The notes: generated by a model from the sequence alone, not told the origin. Shown: positions 1-7,598, counted from the first letter of the stretch. The stretch is 26,566 nucleotides of DNA from Candidatus Nomurabacteria bacterium GW2011_GWF2_43_8 (GCA_001000035.1 LCGX01000001.1:1-26566); one strand, 5' to 3'. Program-made: numbers and translations.

Positions 1-2
1 TT

Positions 3-92
3 TATCTCAGGCAAGCAAGAGAGGTTTTACCTAAATTAAAAAATCCATTTGCTAAAGAAATACTTGAAAAAGTAATAGAAAAATATAAATAA
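3..92 (+). CDS. C-terminal end of an unidentified protein (partial)
   Basis: The third forward frame is open from the left edge for 29 codons and ends at TAA. The lysine/glutamate-rich peptide ends in LEKVIEKYK and looks like a C-terminal amphipathic helix. The other two forward frames stop early. The start lies outside the window and the fragment is too short to assign a family. The ATP synthase promoter begins only a few bases after its stop, which fits this being the end of the preceding gene. Confidence 0.45.
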   Translation, partial: YLRQAREVLPKLKNPFAKEILEKVIEKYK

Positions 93-98
93 AGGTTG

Positions 99-127
99 TT
101 GCGTGCTTTTTCTCTTTATATTATAAT
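99..127 (+). promoter_or_regulatory. Promoter of the ATP synthase operon
   Basis: A perfect -10 box TATAAT (122-127) lies 17 bases after TTGCGT (99-104), a fair -35 match. Transcription would start near 134, giving a leader of about 57 nt before the first gene at 191. The leader contains a weak 5-bp hairpin (AAAGG/CCTTT) and no clear Shine-Dalgarno. This is the only strong promoter-like sequence ahead of the nine-gene operon. Confidence 0.65.
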
Positions 128-190
128 ACCCTAAAGGTGTAATGCCTTTTGTTTTTGCTTGTCCCGTAACGGCTTTGCCTAATTTTTGAT

Positions 191-478
191 ATGGATGAAA
201 ACAAACAAAATTTAAACGGCAACGGCCCATGGTGGAAGCCGGGGGTCCAGTTGCTTTCCGAGGTTTCGACCTGGATTGTGGCGCCTATCGTGCTGGCGCT
301 CGTTTTCGGCAAAATGTTGGACGCGCGCTATGGAACGAAGCCGACCATCTTTCTTGTCCTCGCAGGAATCGGATTTTTAGTCACTTGTTTTGGCATATAC
401 CGAGTTATGAAGAATTATATGAAAAAATTTCCAGACCAGAGTCGGGATCCCGACAAAGGTCGGGAAAAAGAAAAATAA
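191..478 (+). CDS. atpI: AtpZ/AtpI-family F0F1 ATP synthase accessory protein
   Basis: A 95-aa protein with two predicted membrane helices (about residues 25-41 and 52-70) separated by a short loop containing GKMLDARYGTKP. This is the layout of the small AtpZ/AtpI proteins that precede F-type ATP synthase operons and help c-ring assembly or Mg2+ handling. It is the first gene of the operon and ends 1 nt before atpB. The ATG at 191 has no Shine-Dalgarno but gives the expected length. The hydrophilic tail (residues 84-92, SRDPDKGRE) is encoded by a palindromic mini-repeat rather than by normal family sequence, so the C-terminus was probably altered by insertion of that element. AtpZ versus AtpI cannot be settled by eye. 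Confidence 0.8.
   Translation: MDENKQNLNGNGPWWKPGVQLLSEVSTWIVAPIVLALVFGKMLDARYGTKPTIFLVLAGIGFLVTCFGIYRVMKNYMKKFPDQSRDPDKGREKEK
441..464 (+). repeat. Palindromic X-X'-X mini-element in atpI
   Basis: GTCGGGATCCCGAC (441-454) is a perfect 14-bp palindrome. It overlaps a second hairpin, CCCGAC-AAAG-GTCGGG (449-464). The middle arm can therefore pair with either flanking arm. It lies inside the last codons of atpI and is translated. Confidence 0.75.
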
Positions 479-479
479 T

Positions 480-1346
480 ATGGAAGAAATATCCCACAAC
501 ATAACACTTTTCGCCGAGCCCATTTTTCACTTTGGAAATTTTATCGTTACCAACGCGCTTCTGACCAGCTGGGTAGTCGTCGCCATCATCGCTGTCTTGT
601 CTTTGGTTTTACGCTCAAAAATCTCGGTGGTACCGGGCAAATTGCAGAATGTTTTTGAAATAGCGGTGGAGGGCGCGCTTGGTTTGTGCGATCAGGTGAC
701 AGGCAGTCGGGCACTTTCTGTGAAAATTTTCCCGATTGCTATTTCGGTTTTCTTTTTTATTCTTATAAACAATTGGCTGGGAATACTTCCGCTCGGGGGA
801 TTCGGAATCGTGGAAGAAGGCGAGCATGGATTGTCCTTCATTCCGTTCCTGCGCGGAGGCACGGCTGATATCAACACTACTCTGGCGCTGGCGATCATGG
901 CCGTCCTAGGCGCGAATGTCTTCGGCATTTTTTCCGTCGGTTTATGGAAAACTTTCAATAAATATGTTAATCTGAAAGTATTGGGGGGAATTTTCACGAA
1001 AATCCGCCATGACCCGACGATTGTCATCGTCGCCCCGATTACGTTCTTTGTCGGCCTGATTGAGATTGTTGGCGAGTTTGCCAAAATCGCTTCGCTCTCT
1101 TTTCGTCTTTTCGGCAATGTCTTCGCCGGGGAGGTGCTTTTGGTTTCCATGGCCGCCCTGGTGGCCTATGTGGTTCCGATACCTTTTCTTTTTCTGGAAC
1201 TGTTGGTCGGAGTCATTCAGGCGCTTATCTTCTCGATTTTGCTTGTCGTTTATTTTACGATTTCTTCGAGCGACCACGACGAGCACGATATTCGCGCGGA
1301 AGGAGACAAGGAATTAGTCGAAGAATTCGTCAAAAAATTGGCATAA
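480..1346 (+). CDS. atpB: ATP synthase F0 subunit a
   Basis: A 288-aa multi-pass membrane protein forming the proton half-channels of the F0 motor. The essential arginine is seen in SLSFRLFGN (R209), followed by the family segment FAGE. The C-terminus has the typical long hydrophobic helices and ends in a charged tail. Upstream helices include the PIFHFG and NNWLGILPLGG segments expected in subunit a. It starts 1 nt after atpI with no Shine-Dalgarno, consistent with translational coupling. Length and motifs are normal, so this subunit appears functional. Confidence 0.96.
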   Translation: MEEISHNITLFAEPIFHFGNFIVTNALLTSWVVVAIIAVLSLVLRSKISVVPGKLQNVFEIAVEGALGLCDQVTGSRALSVKIFPIAISVFFFILINNWLGILPLGGFGIVEEGEHGLSFIPFLRGGTADINTTLALAIMAVLGANVFGIFSVGLWKTFNKYVNLKVLGGIFTKIRHDPTIVIVAPITFFVGLIEIVGEFAKIASLSFRLFGNVFAGEVLLVSMAALVAYVVPIPFLFLELLVGVIQALIFSILLVVYFTISSSDHDEHDIRAEGDKELVEEFVKKLA

Positions 1347-1391
1347 ATTTTATTAAAGGTCAAAATTATTATTAATTAATCAAAAAATCAC

Positions 1392-1567
1392 ATGACAGAA
1401 TTTTTTGCAAAAGCAATCGTAATGGCCGTCGGAGCCCTGGGTCCTGCCATCGCCATCGGTATGATTATCCGGAAGCGGCAGGCAAAATCCTGGTGCCGAT
1501 GCTTTTGGCCTGCGCCTTCGCGGAAGCCATCGCCATTTACGCGTTGGTTATCGCGTTTTCGATTTAA
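1392..1567 (+). pseudogene. atpE: ATP synthase F0 subunit c, disrupted by an internal deletion/frameshift
   Basis: The first helix is readable from the ATG at 1392 and ends in GPAIAIGMI (to 1466). The second helix continues in another frame from CCG at 1469 as PEAAGKILVPMLLACAFAEAI and runs to TAA at 1565-1567. Two stray bases (1467-1468) join the halves. The missing part is the polar loop normally reading roughly GxxALxAIGRN, about 11 codons, so about 31 bases are absent. The ion-binding glutamate (FAEAI) is in the second part, and its surroundings lack the Na+-type Ser/Thr, suggesting H+ use. All other subunits are intact, so a sequencing or assembly error is as likely as a true mutation. 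Read in one frame, the gene would yield a non-functional 61-aa product. Confidence 0.85.
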
Positions 1568-1620
1568 GGAGATTTGAAAATTTAAAATAGCTTCTCTCGA
1601 AAAGCGCACATAATTTTCTA

Positions 1621-1677
1621 CTGAAAATTTGTTATGCTCGGCCCAGTCGGCCTGCGCAAATTTTCAGAGGGTTTTTT
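1621..1677 (+). terminator. Hairpin plus T-run between atpE and atpF
   Basis: CTGAAAATTTG (1621-1631) and CAAATTTTCAG (1657-1667) form a perfect 11-bp stem. A nested GGCC/GGCC pair lies in the loop, and six T follow at 1672-1677. This resembles an intrinsic terminator but sits inside the operon just after the c-subunit gene. It may act as a partial terminator or a 3' RNA stabiliser giving more c-subunit transcript, as c is needed in many copies. GAGG at 1667-1670, at the stem edge, is the only candidate Shine-Dalgarno for atpF. Confidence 0.55.
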
Positions 1678-1683
1678 AAAACA

Positions 1684-2145
1684 ATGGATTCAATCATTTC
1701 CACATTTCACATAGATTGGAAAATTATTATTGCTCAGGCAGTCAATTTTGGCGTTGTTTTTGTGGTTCTGTACATTTTTGCCCTAAAACCGCTTTCCAAG
1801 CTGATGGCGGAGCGCAGTGAGAAGATTGCCAAGGGAATTGATGACGCAAAGGCCAACGCGAATCTTTTGGAAAAAACTCGCGCGGAATACGACGAAGCTC
1901 TGCAGAAAGCCCGCCTCGAGGCGAACAAAATTTTTCAAGACGGAAAAAAAGAGGCTGAAGCCAAAAAAACACTGATGTTGGAAGAGGCGAAGAAAGAAAC
2001 AACAACCATCATTGAAAACGGGAAAAAAATGCTGGAAGCGGAAAAGACAAAAATGGTGGAAGACGCAAAAAAAGATATTGTAAACCTCGCTATGCTGGCT
2101 ACGGAAAAACTACTCAGCACCAAGCAGGATTTAAATAATTTATAA
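1684..2145 (+). CDS. atpF: ATP synthase F0 subunit b
   Basis: A 153-aa protein with one N-terminal membrane helix (about residues 13-33, IIIAQAVNFGVVFVVLYIF). A long charged alpha-helical stalk follows, rich in Lys, Glu and Ala, as in the b subunit that links F0 to F1 as the peripheral stator. Length is close to the usual 150-165 aa. It follows the hairpin after atpE and ends 1 nt before atpH. There is a single copy and no b' paralogue in the window, so the stator is presumably a b homodimer. Confidence 0.92.
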   Translation: MDSIISTFHIDWKIIIAQAVNFGVVFVVLYIFALKPLSKLMAERSEKIAKGIDDAKANANLLEKTRAEYDEALQKARLEANKIFQDGKKEAEAKKTLMLEEAKKETTTIIENGKKMLEAEKTKMVEDAKKDIVNLAMLATEKLLSTKQDLNNL

Positions 2146-2146
2146 T

Positions 2147-2551
2147 ATGGCGACTTTATCAAACAACAACATAGCGCAGGCCATATATCTGGCGTCAAAA
2201 ACAGAGGGCCGTTCGGAGCAATTTTTTTCAAACGTGGTCCGATTTTTATTTCGCAGAAGGTTGCTGTCCAAAGCTCCGGACATACTTTTGCGTTTGGATA
2301 AAATAATCAACGACAAAGAAGGGCGAGTCGTCGCCAAAGTATCAAGCCGGAGCAATTTAAATGAAAAAATGAAGGAAGAGCTTGTTCACGCCCTGGCTAA
2401 ACGTTATGCCGCCAAAGAAATCGTACTGGACGAGCATTTGGACGAAAAGTTACTGGGCGGATTTAAGGTGGAAGTGGGGGACGAAGTCATAGATTTAACA
2501 ATCAAAAATAGAATAGGAAAATTACAAGAATATTTAACAAGCCGAGTATGA
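2147..2551 (+). CDS. atpH: ATP synthase F1 subunit delta, short form
   Basis: A 134-aa protein at the operon position of subunit delta (OSCP-like), which connects the b stalk to the top of F1. The C-terminal part (GGFKVEVGDEVIDLTIKNRIGKLQEYL) matches the conserved end of delta proteins. The usual length is about 175-180 aa. The missing part falls in the N-terminal helical domain, which is compressed here. The ATG at 2147 follows the atpF stop directly and the gene overlaps atpA by 4 nt (ATGA). The intact reading frame argues for a real short form rather than damage. Confidence 0.85.
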   Translation: MATLSNNNIAQAIYLASKTEGRSEQFFSNVVRFLFRRRLLSKAPDILLRLDKIINDKEGRVVAKVSSRSNLNEKMKEELVHALAKRYAAKEIVLDEHLDEKLLGGFKVEVGDEVIDLTIKNRIGKLQEYLTSRV

Positions 2552-4050
2552 GCACACACCACATCATAGAAAGTTTAAAAAGGGAGATAGAAAATTTTTC
2601 CACCCAGATAAAAGTCGAGAAAGTGGGTAAAGTATTGGAAGTTTTCGACGGCATCGCGAAGGTCTCGGGCCTTTCGGATATCAAGTCCTCTGAAATGGTA
2701 GCTTTCCAAAACGGCGAAACAGGTGTCGCGCTCAATCTGGAAGAGGATACGGTCGGAGTGATTATTTTCGGCGATTTCTCGAAAATCAAGGAAGGTGATG
2801 AAGTAAAAGCGACCGGCCGAATTTTGGAAATTCCCGTCTCTGACGATATTTTAGGACGAGTCGTAAACGCCATCGGCATTCCGATTGACGGCAAGGGGAC
2901 GATAAAGAGCGCTAAGACCCACCCGATTGAAAAAGTTGCTCCCGGCGTTATCACCCGCCAGTCCGTTTCCGAATCGGTTGCCACCGGCATCAAGGTTATC
3001 GACACCATCATCCCGATTGGCCGGGGACAGCGCGAGCTTATCATCGGCGACCGCCAGACCGGCAAAACAGCCATTGCTGTCGATACGATTTTGAACCAAA
3101 AAGGGCAGGATATGATCTGCGTTTATGTTTCCATCGGCCAGAAGGATTCCAAATTAAGAAAAATCGAGGCGCGGCTGGAAGAAGGCGGAGCGATGGATTA
3201 TACGGTTATCGTATCGGCCGGCGCGTCGGAAGCAGCTTCGTTGGCTTACGTTGCGCCCTATACCGGCGTGGCAATCGCGGAATATTTTATGGAACAAGGC
3301 AAGGATGTTTTGATTATTTATGACGATCTTTCCAAGCACGCCGTTGCCTATCGGGAAATTTCTCTTCTCTTGCGCCGCCCGCCGGGCCGCGAAGCGTATC
3401 CCGGAGACGTTTTTTATCTCCATTCCCGCCTGCTCGAACGCGCTTGCCGGAGAAGTAAAGAATACGGGGGCGGATCCATCACCGCTTTGCCGATCGTCGA
3501 AACACAGGCCGGCGACGTGACCGCCTATATTCCGACCAACGTCATTTCCATTACCGACGGGCAGATTTTTCTGGAAACCGATCTTTTTTACAAAGGTATC
3601 CGCCCGGCAGTGAACGTCGGCTTATCGGTGTCTCGTGTCGGTTCCAGCGCGCAAATCAAAGCAATGAAAAAAGTAGCCGGGACTTTGAAGCTCGACTTGG
3701 CGCAGTTCCGCGAGCTCGAGGCCTTTGCCCAGTTCGGTTCCGATTTAGACGATGCCACTAAACGCCAGCTCGAGCGCGGCAAAAGAGCCGTAGAGGTTCT
3801 CAAACAGCTTCAATACGCGCCGGTCAAGACCGAGCATCAGGTGGTTACCCTCTATGCCCTGACCAAGGGGTTTATGGACGATGTGCCGATTGAAAAAATA
3901 AAAGAATTTGAGAATGGGCTGGTTGATTACAGCGAACGCAACGCGAAAGTTTTTTTCAAAGAGATAAAAGAAGCGAAAATGTGGAGCGACAAAGGGGAAG
4001 AAGAATTAAAAAAAGTGATTACTGATTTTAAAACATCTTTTAGTAATTAA
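2548..4050 (+). CDS. atpA: ATP synthase F1 subunit alpha
   Basis: A 500-aa, full-length non-catalytic nucleotide-binding subunit of F1. The Walker A motif GDRQTGKT lies at residues 167-174. The signature region (PAVNVGLSVSRVGSSAQ) carrying the arginine finger is present, as are LLRRPPGREAYPGDVFYLHSRLLERA and ITALPIVETQAGDVTAYIPTNVISITDGQ in two conserved blocks. It overlaps atpH by ATGA, so it is probably translationally coupled. No Shine-Dalgarno is visible. All key residues appear intact. Confidence 0.98.
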   Translation: MSTHHIIESLKREIENFSTQIKVEKVGKVLEVFDGIAKVSGLSDIKSSEMVAFQNGETGVALNLEEDTVGVIIFGDFSKIKEGDEVKATGRILEIPVSDDILGRVVNAIGIPIDGKGTIKSAKTHPIEKVAPGVITRQSVSESVATGIKVIDTIIPIGRGQRELIIGDRQTGKTAIAVDTILNQKGQDMICVYVSIGQKDSKLRKIEARLEEGGAMDYTVIVSAGASEAASLAYVAPYTGVAIAEYFMEQGKDVLIIYDDLSKHAVAYREISLLLRRPPGREAYPGDVFYLHSRLLERACRRSKEYGGGSITALPIVETQAGDVTAYIPTNVISITDGQIFLETDLFYKGIRPAVNVGLSVSRVGSSAQIKAMKKVAGTLKLDLAQFRELEAFAQFGSDLDDATKRQLERGKRAVEVLKQLQYAPVKTEHQVVTLYALTKGFMDDVPIEKIKEFENGLVDYSERNAKVFFKEIKEAKMWSDKGEEELKKVITDFKTSFSN

Positions 4051-4062
4051 TTTTATAATAAA

Positions 4063-4947
4063 ATGGCCGGAACAAAGGAAATAAAAAGGAGAATAAAAAG
4101 CGTAAAGAACACCAAAAAAATCACCAAAGCGATGGAACTGGTGGCGGCTTCGAAGATGAAACATGCCATTTCTTCTACTTTGGCATCCCGTCCGTATGCT
4201 AGATACTCGTGGGAGGTTCTCGAAGCTCTGACCCAATACATAGCGGAAAGCACCCATCCGCTTTTTGTTGTGCGGGAACCGCAAAAGCTTCTGATTATCT
4301 TGCTTACTTCCAATCGAGGGCTATGCGGTGGATATAATTCCCAAGTAATCAAAAGCGCTCTCTCGACCCTGAAAGAAAATAAGGACAAGAAAATTGATTT
4401 TATATCAGTGGGGAAAAAAGGAGAGGCAATGCTGCGGCGGCTGGGGCAGAATATAATCGCTTCCTTCAATCAGCTTTCCGAAAAACCCAGGTTGGCGGAA
4501 ATTCTTCCGGTTATAAACATGGCGACGGAGTCCTACAAAAAAGGAGAATATGACAGGGTTTTGGTCGCTTCGACCTCTTTTGTTTCCGCGATTTTCCAGA
4601 AAGCGGGCATGGAACAGCTGTTCCCGGTGGAAAAGAAAAAAATTCTGGAAACTTTGGAAGAAATAAAAAAACAAGCTCCGCGAAACGGAACTGAATATAT
4701 TTTTGAGCCGAATTATGGAGAACTGATGAACATTATTGTCGAGAAAATTGTCCGCACTAAATTTTATCAGCTGATTTTGGAATCGAACGCTTCGGAGCAG
4801 TCATCCCGCATGGTGGCGATGAAAAATGCCAGCGAGGCCTCCGGCGAAATGATCGATGATTTGACTTTGATGTTCAACAAAGCCCGGCAGGCGAATATCA
4901 CCAGGGAGATATCAGAAATCAGCGCCGGTATGGCCTCAGTAAATTAA
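4063..4947 (+). CDS. atpG: ATP synthase F1 subunit gamma
   Basis: A 294-aa central rotor shaft protein. The N-terminus (KEIKRRIKSVKNTKKITKAM) and C-terminus (DDLTLMFNKARQANITREISEI) are the two conserved coiled-coil ends of gamma. The middle contains the conserved TSNRGLCGGYN segment. The length matches the family norm of about 285-295 aa. The gene begins 12 nt after atpA. A TATAAT string just before it is too close to the start to be read as a promoter and is most likely chance in AT-rich spacer. Confidence 0.97.
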   Translation: MAGTKEIKRRIKSVKNTKKITKAMELVAASKMKHAISSTLASRPYARYSWEVLEALTQYIAESTHPLFVVREPQKLLIILLTSNRGLCGGYNSQVIKSALSTLKENKDKKIDFISVGKKGEAMLRRLGQNIIASFNQLSEKPRLAEILPVINMATESYKKGEYDRVLVASTSFVSAIFQKAGMEQLFPVEKKKILETLEEIKKQAPRNGTEYIFEPNYGELMNIIVEKIVRTKFYQLILESNASEQSSRMVAMKNASEASGEMIDDLTLMFNKARQANITREISEISAGMASVN

Positions 4948-4963
4948 AAGTAATATAGTAAAA

Positions 4964-4983
4964 AATTTATAAAGTTATAAATT
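4964..4983 (+). repeat. AT-rich 9-bp inverted repeat upstream of atpD
   Basis: AATTTATAA and TTATAAATT are separated by AG in the 49-bp spacer before atpD. A stem this AT-rich is weak as RNA. It could be an RNA processing site or simply low-complexity spacer. No T-run follows, so it is not a terminator. Confidence 0.4.
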
Positions 4984-4996
4984 ATAAGAAAAAAAC

Positions 4997-6349
4997 ATGA
5001 AAACAGGCACAATCAAGAGAATTATCGGACCGGTCGTAGACGTGGATTTCGGAGAAAATCTGCCGGATGTTTATACCGCCTTGAATGTGGACAACGGAGG
5101 CAAAAAACTTGTCTTGGAAGTTGAACAGCACTTGGGTGGCGGAATTGTTCGAGCAGTGGCTATGGATACGACTGACGGCCTTTCGCGCGGAATGGAAGTA
5201 AAAAATACAGGCGCGCCGATTTCTGTACCTGTCGGCCCCGCGACTCTTGGGCGTATTTTTAATGTTTTAGGAGAAACTATTGATGATGGAAAAGCAATAG
5301 AAAGTGCAAAAAAACTGCCGATTCACCGCAAGGCTCCGGAATATGTCGCGCAATCGACAAAAGTTGAAATTCTGGAAACCGGCATCAAAGTTGTGGACCT
5401 CATTTGTCCGGTTCTGAAAGGCGGAAAAGTCGGGCTTTTCGGAGGCGCAGGAGTGGGAAAAACCGTCGTCATTCAGGAATTGATTCATAATATCGCTTCG
5501 AAGCACGGAGGGTATTCGGTTTTTGCCGGAGTTGGAGAGCGTACCCGCGAAGGAAATGATTTGTATCACGAAATGAAGGAATCAAAAGTAATTGACAAGG
5601 TCGCCATGGTTTTCGGACAGATGAATGAGCCGCCGGGAGCTCGTCTGCGCGTGGCGTTGTCCGGTCTCACTATGGCGGAGCATTTCCGCGACGCGGAAGG
5701 CAAAGATGTGCTTCTTTTTATCGATAATATTTTCCGTTTTACTCAAGCCGGATCCGAAGTATCCGCTTTGCTTGGCCGTATTCCTTCGGCCGTGGGTTAC
5801 CAACCGACTTTATCGACAGAAATGGGAATTTTGCAGGAACGCATAACCTCTACCGATAAAGGTTCAGTGACTTCCATGCAGGCGGTGTATGTGCCGGCCG
5901 ACGACTTGACCGATCCGGCTCCGGCGACGACTTTTGCGCACCTAGACTCGACGGTGGTTTTGAACCGTTCGCTTACGGAAATCGGCATTTATCCGGCTGT
6001 CGATCCGCTTGATTCATCTTCCGTTATTCTTGATCCTAATATTGTGGGGCAAGAACATTACGCCGTCGCCCGTGAAGTTCAACGCGTGCTTCAGCGCTAC
6101 AAAGATCTGCAGGATATCATCGCGATTTTGGGTATGGAAGAACTTTCTGAAACGGATAAAGAATTGGTGTCAAGAGCGCGCAAGATTCAAAAATTTCTTT
6201 CGCAACCATTTTTCGTGGCAGAAGTATTTACTGGAACGAAAGGGCAGTATGTACCATTAAAAGAAACGATTAGATCATTTAAAGAAATTTTGGATGGCAA
6301 ACATGATAATAAATCAGAAAATGATTTTTATATGCGAGGTGCGCTATAA
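4997..6349 (+). CDS. atpD: ATP synthase F1 subunit beta (catalytic)
   Basis: A 450-aa catalytic subunit that synthesises or hydrolyses ATP in F1. Walker A is GGAGVGKT (residues 149-156). The catalytic glutamate lies in the GERTREGNDLY block, and Walker B is LLFIDNIFRF. The conserved SALLGRIPSAVGYQPTL and DDLTDPAPATTFAHLD segments are present. The length is slightly under the common 460-480 aa but all core blocks are intact. It is followed by an unusual heptamer-repeat spacer before atpC. Confidence 0.98.
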   Translation: MKTGTIKRIIGPVVDVDFGENLPDVYTALNVDNGGKKLVLEVEQHLGGGIVRAVAMDTTDGLSRGMEVKNTGAPISVPVGPATLGRIFNVLGETIDDGKAIESAKKLPIHRKAPEYVAQSTKVEILETGIKVVDLICPVLKGGKVGLFGGAGVGKTVVIQELIHNIASKHGGYSVFAGVGERTREGNDLYHEMKESKVIDKVAMVFGQMNEPPGARLRVALSGLTMAEHFRDAEGKDVLLFIDNIFRFTQAGSEVSALLGRIPSAVGYQPTLSTEMGILQERITSTDKGSVTSMQAVYVPADDLTDPAPATTFAHLDSTVVLNRSLTEIGIYPAVDPLDSSSVILDPNIVGQEHYAVAREVQRVLQRYKDLQDIIAILGMEELSETDKELVSRARKIQKFLSQPFFVAEVFTGTKGQYVPLKETIRSFKEILDGKHDNKSENDFYMRGAL

Positions 6350-6354
6350 CAGAC

Positions 6355-6413
6355 CGCTAGGCGCTAGGCGCTAGGAAACTAGCTAAAGCCTAAAGCCTAA
6401 GGCCTAAAGCCTA
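6355..6413 (+). repeat. Two blocks of heptamer repeats between atpD and atpC
   Basis: Three head-to-tail CGCTAGG units (6355-6375) are followed, after about 10 bases, by four AAGCCTA-type units (6386-6413; the third is AGGCCTA). The last A is the A of the atpC ATG. TAGGC in the first block is complementary to GCCTA in the second, so the RNA could fold in several registers and hold the atpC start in or beside the stem. Confidence 0.85.
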
Positions 6414-6862
6414 TGAATACCAAACAATTGAAATTGAAAATAGTTACGCCGGAACGCATAGTTCTGGAAGAAATGGCGGACCAGGTAAGTTTGCCGACTT
6501 TGCTTGGCGAGATTACGGTTTTGCCGGAGCATATTCCTTTAGTGGCTGGTTTGGCCTCCGGCGATGTGGTTGCCTATGTTAACGGTGAACATGTGCCGAT
6601 GGCGGTGGTCGGAGGATTTGTGGAAGTGAAACAAAACAAGAAAGGCGAGACGGAGGTGGCGGTGTTGGCTGATTTTGCCGAACATGTTTCCGAAATTTCC
6701 GAGGGAGCGATAGCCAAGGCCAAAGCCCGCGCGGAGGAATTAAAAAAACAAATGGAAAATAAAGAAGTTGTGGACTTCGAGCATTTTGAAGCCGAACTCG
6801 AACGTTCGCTGACCCGCGTCAAAATCGCCGACAAATGGCGCAATAAGAAATACAGAAAGTAA
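6413..6862 (+). CDS. atpC: ATP synthase F1 subunit epsilon
   Basis: A 149-aa protein with the N-terminal beta-sandwich typical of epsilon (KLKIVTPERIVLEE, then LGEITVLPEHIPLVAGLASGDV). A C-terminal helical region, residues about 95-149, follows; in the family it can inhibit ATP hydrolysis. It is the last gene of the ATP synthase operon. The start codon is the end of a heptamer repeat array and there is no Shine-Dalgarno, so translation may depend on how that leader folds. The C-terminal tail is slightly longer and more charged than in many homologues. Confidence 0.92.
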   Translation: MNTKQLKLKIVTPERIVLEEMADQVSLPTLLGEITVLPEHIPLVAGLASGDVVAYVNGEHVPMAVVGGFVEVKQNKKGETEVAVLADFAEHVSEISEGAIAKAKARAEELKKQMENKEVVDFEHFEAELERSLTRVKIADKWRNKKYRK

Positions 6863-6866
6863 TTAC

Positions 6867-6884
6867 ACTACGATATATCGTAGT
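6867..6884. repeat. Perfect 18-bp palindrome between atpC and rsmI
   Basis: ACTACGATATATCGTAGT is its own reverse complement and occupies most of the 31-bp gap between the atpC stop and the rsmI start. It could be a dimeric repressor site, a hairpin that separates the two genes in the mRNA, or a member of a dispersed palindromic family. The sequence alone does not decide. Confidence 0.8.
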
Positions 6885-6893
6885 AAAACTATA

Positions 6894-7589
6894 ATGCCAA
6901 AATTTTACGTTGTAGCGACGCCAATCGGGAATATGGGAGACATTACGCTTCGAGCAATCGAGACGCTGAAGAGCGTTGACATGATATTGTGCGAAGATAC
7001 TCGAGAAACAAAAAAAATTTTGGATAAATATAATATCAATAAGCCGACGATGAGCTATCATGCGCAGAGTAAACTTTCAAAGACGGATAAAATTTTTGAG
7101 CTTTTAGAAGAAGGGAAAGATTTGGCGCTGGTTTCCGACGCCGGCACGCCCGGGATTTCCGACCCTGGTGCATTATTGGTTTCCAAAATAAAAGAGCATC
7201 TCAGCCATGGCGTAGATGTAATTCCGATACCGGGCCCTTCGGCTGTTATTACTGCGCTTTCGGCTTCAGGATTACCGATTCATGAATTCACTTTTTTGGG
7301 TTTTCTCCCGCATAAGAAAGGAAGGGAAACTTTATTTAAAGAAATTGCGCAAGCGAAAAGGACGATGGTTTTTTATGAATCTCCGCATCGGATTTTAAAA
7401 ACTTTGGAATCACTTGTGAAGTTTTGCCCGAACAAAAAAGTTTGTGTCGCTCGCGAGCTGACGAAAATTTATGAAGAGTTTAAAACTGGCACGCCTGAAG
7501 AAATTTTTGAATATTTTAAGCCCAAGGCTGACCAGCCTCTGGCTGGTAATAAAAAGATAAGAGGGGAATTTACGGTAATTGTCGCCTAG
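6894..7589 (+). CDS. rsmI: 16S rRNA (cytidine-1402-2'-O)-methyltransferase RsmI
   Basis: A 231-aa SAM-dependent methyltransferase of the tetrapyrrole-methylase fold, modifying C1402 in the decoding centre of 16S rRNA. Hallmarks are the N-terminal FYVVATPIGNMGDITLRA, then CEDTR, LVSDAGTPGISDPG and PIPGPSAVITALSASGLP, and the C-terminal ARELTKIYEEF. The usual size is about 270-290 aa; this protein lacks most of the C-terminal extension. Residues about 211-221 (KADQPLAGNKK) are encoded by a palindromic mini-element inserted just before the final strand (GEFTVIVA). It lies 31 bp after atpC and may be read through from the ATP operon. Confidence 0.93.
   Translation: MPKFYVVATPIGNMGDITLRAIETLKSVDMILCEDTRETKKILDKYNINKPTMSYHAQSKLSKTDKIFELLEEGKDLALVSDAGTPGISDPGALLVSKIKEHLSHGVDVIPIPGPSAVITALSASGLPIHEFTFLGFLPHKKGRETLFKEIAQAKRTMVFYESPHRILKTLESLVKFCPNKKVCVARELTKIYEEFKTGTPEEIFEYFKPKADQPLAGNKKIRGEFTVIVA
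7525..7547 (+). repeat. Palindromic X-X'-X mini-element in rsmI
   Basis: AGGCTG-AC-CAGCCT (7525-7538) overlaps ACCAGCC-TCT-GGCTGGT (7531-7547). Either hairpin can form, using the shared middle arm. The element keeps the reading frame open and encodes a short polar insert near the C-terminus of RsmI. Its architecture matches the elements in atpI and priA although the arm sequence differs. Confidence 0.7.
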
Positions 7590-7598
7590 AACGAAGAA

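Noticed and set aside
1392..1577. 61-aa single-frame reading of atpE, or a programmed frameshift
   Set aside because: No slippery sequence is seen, and a shift alone would not restore the missing loop of about 11 residues, so a deletion explains it better.
4054..4059. TATAAT just before atpG, and similar strings before atpH and rsmI
   Set aside because: They lie 0-3 nt from or overlap the start codon, too close for the leaderless spacing, and sit in AT-rich operon spacers.
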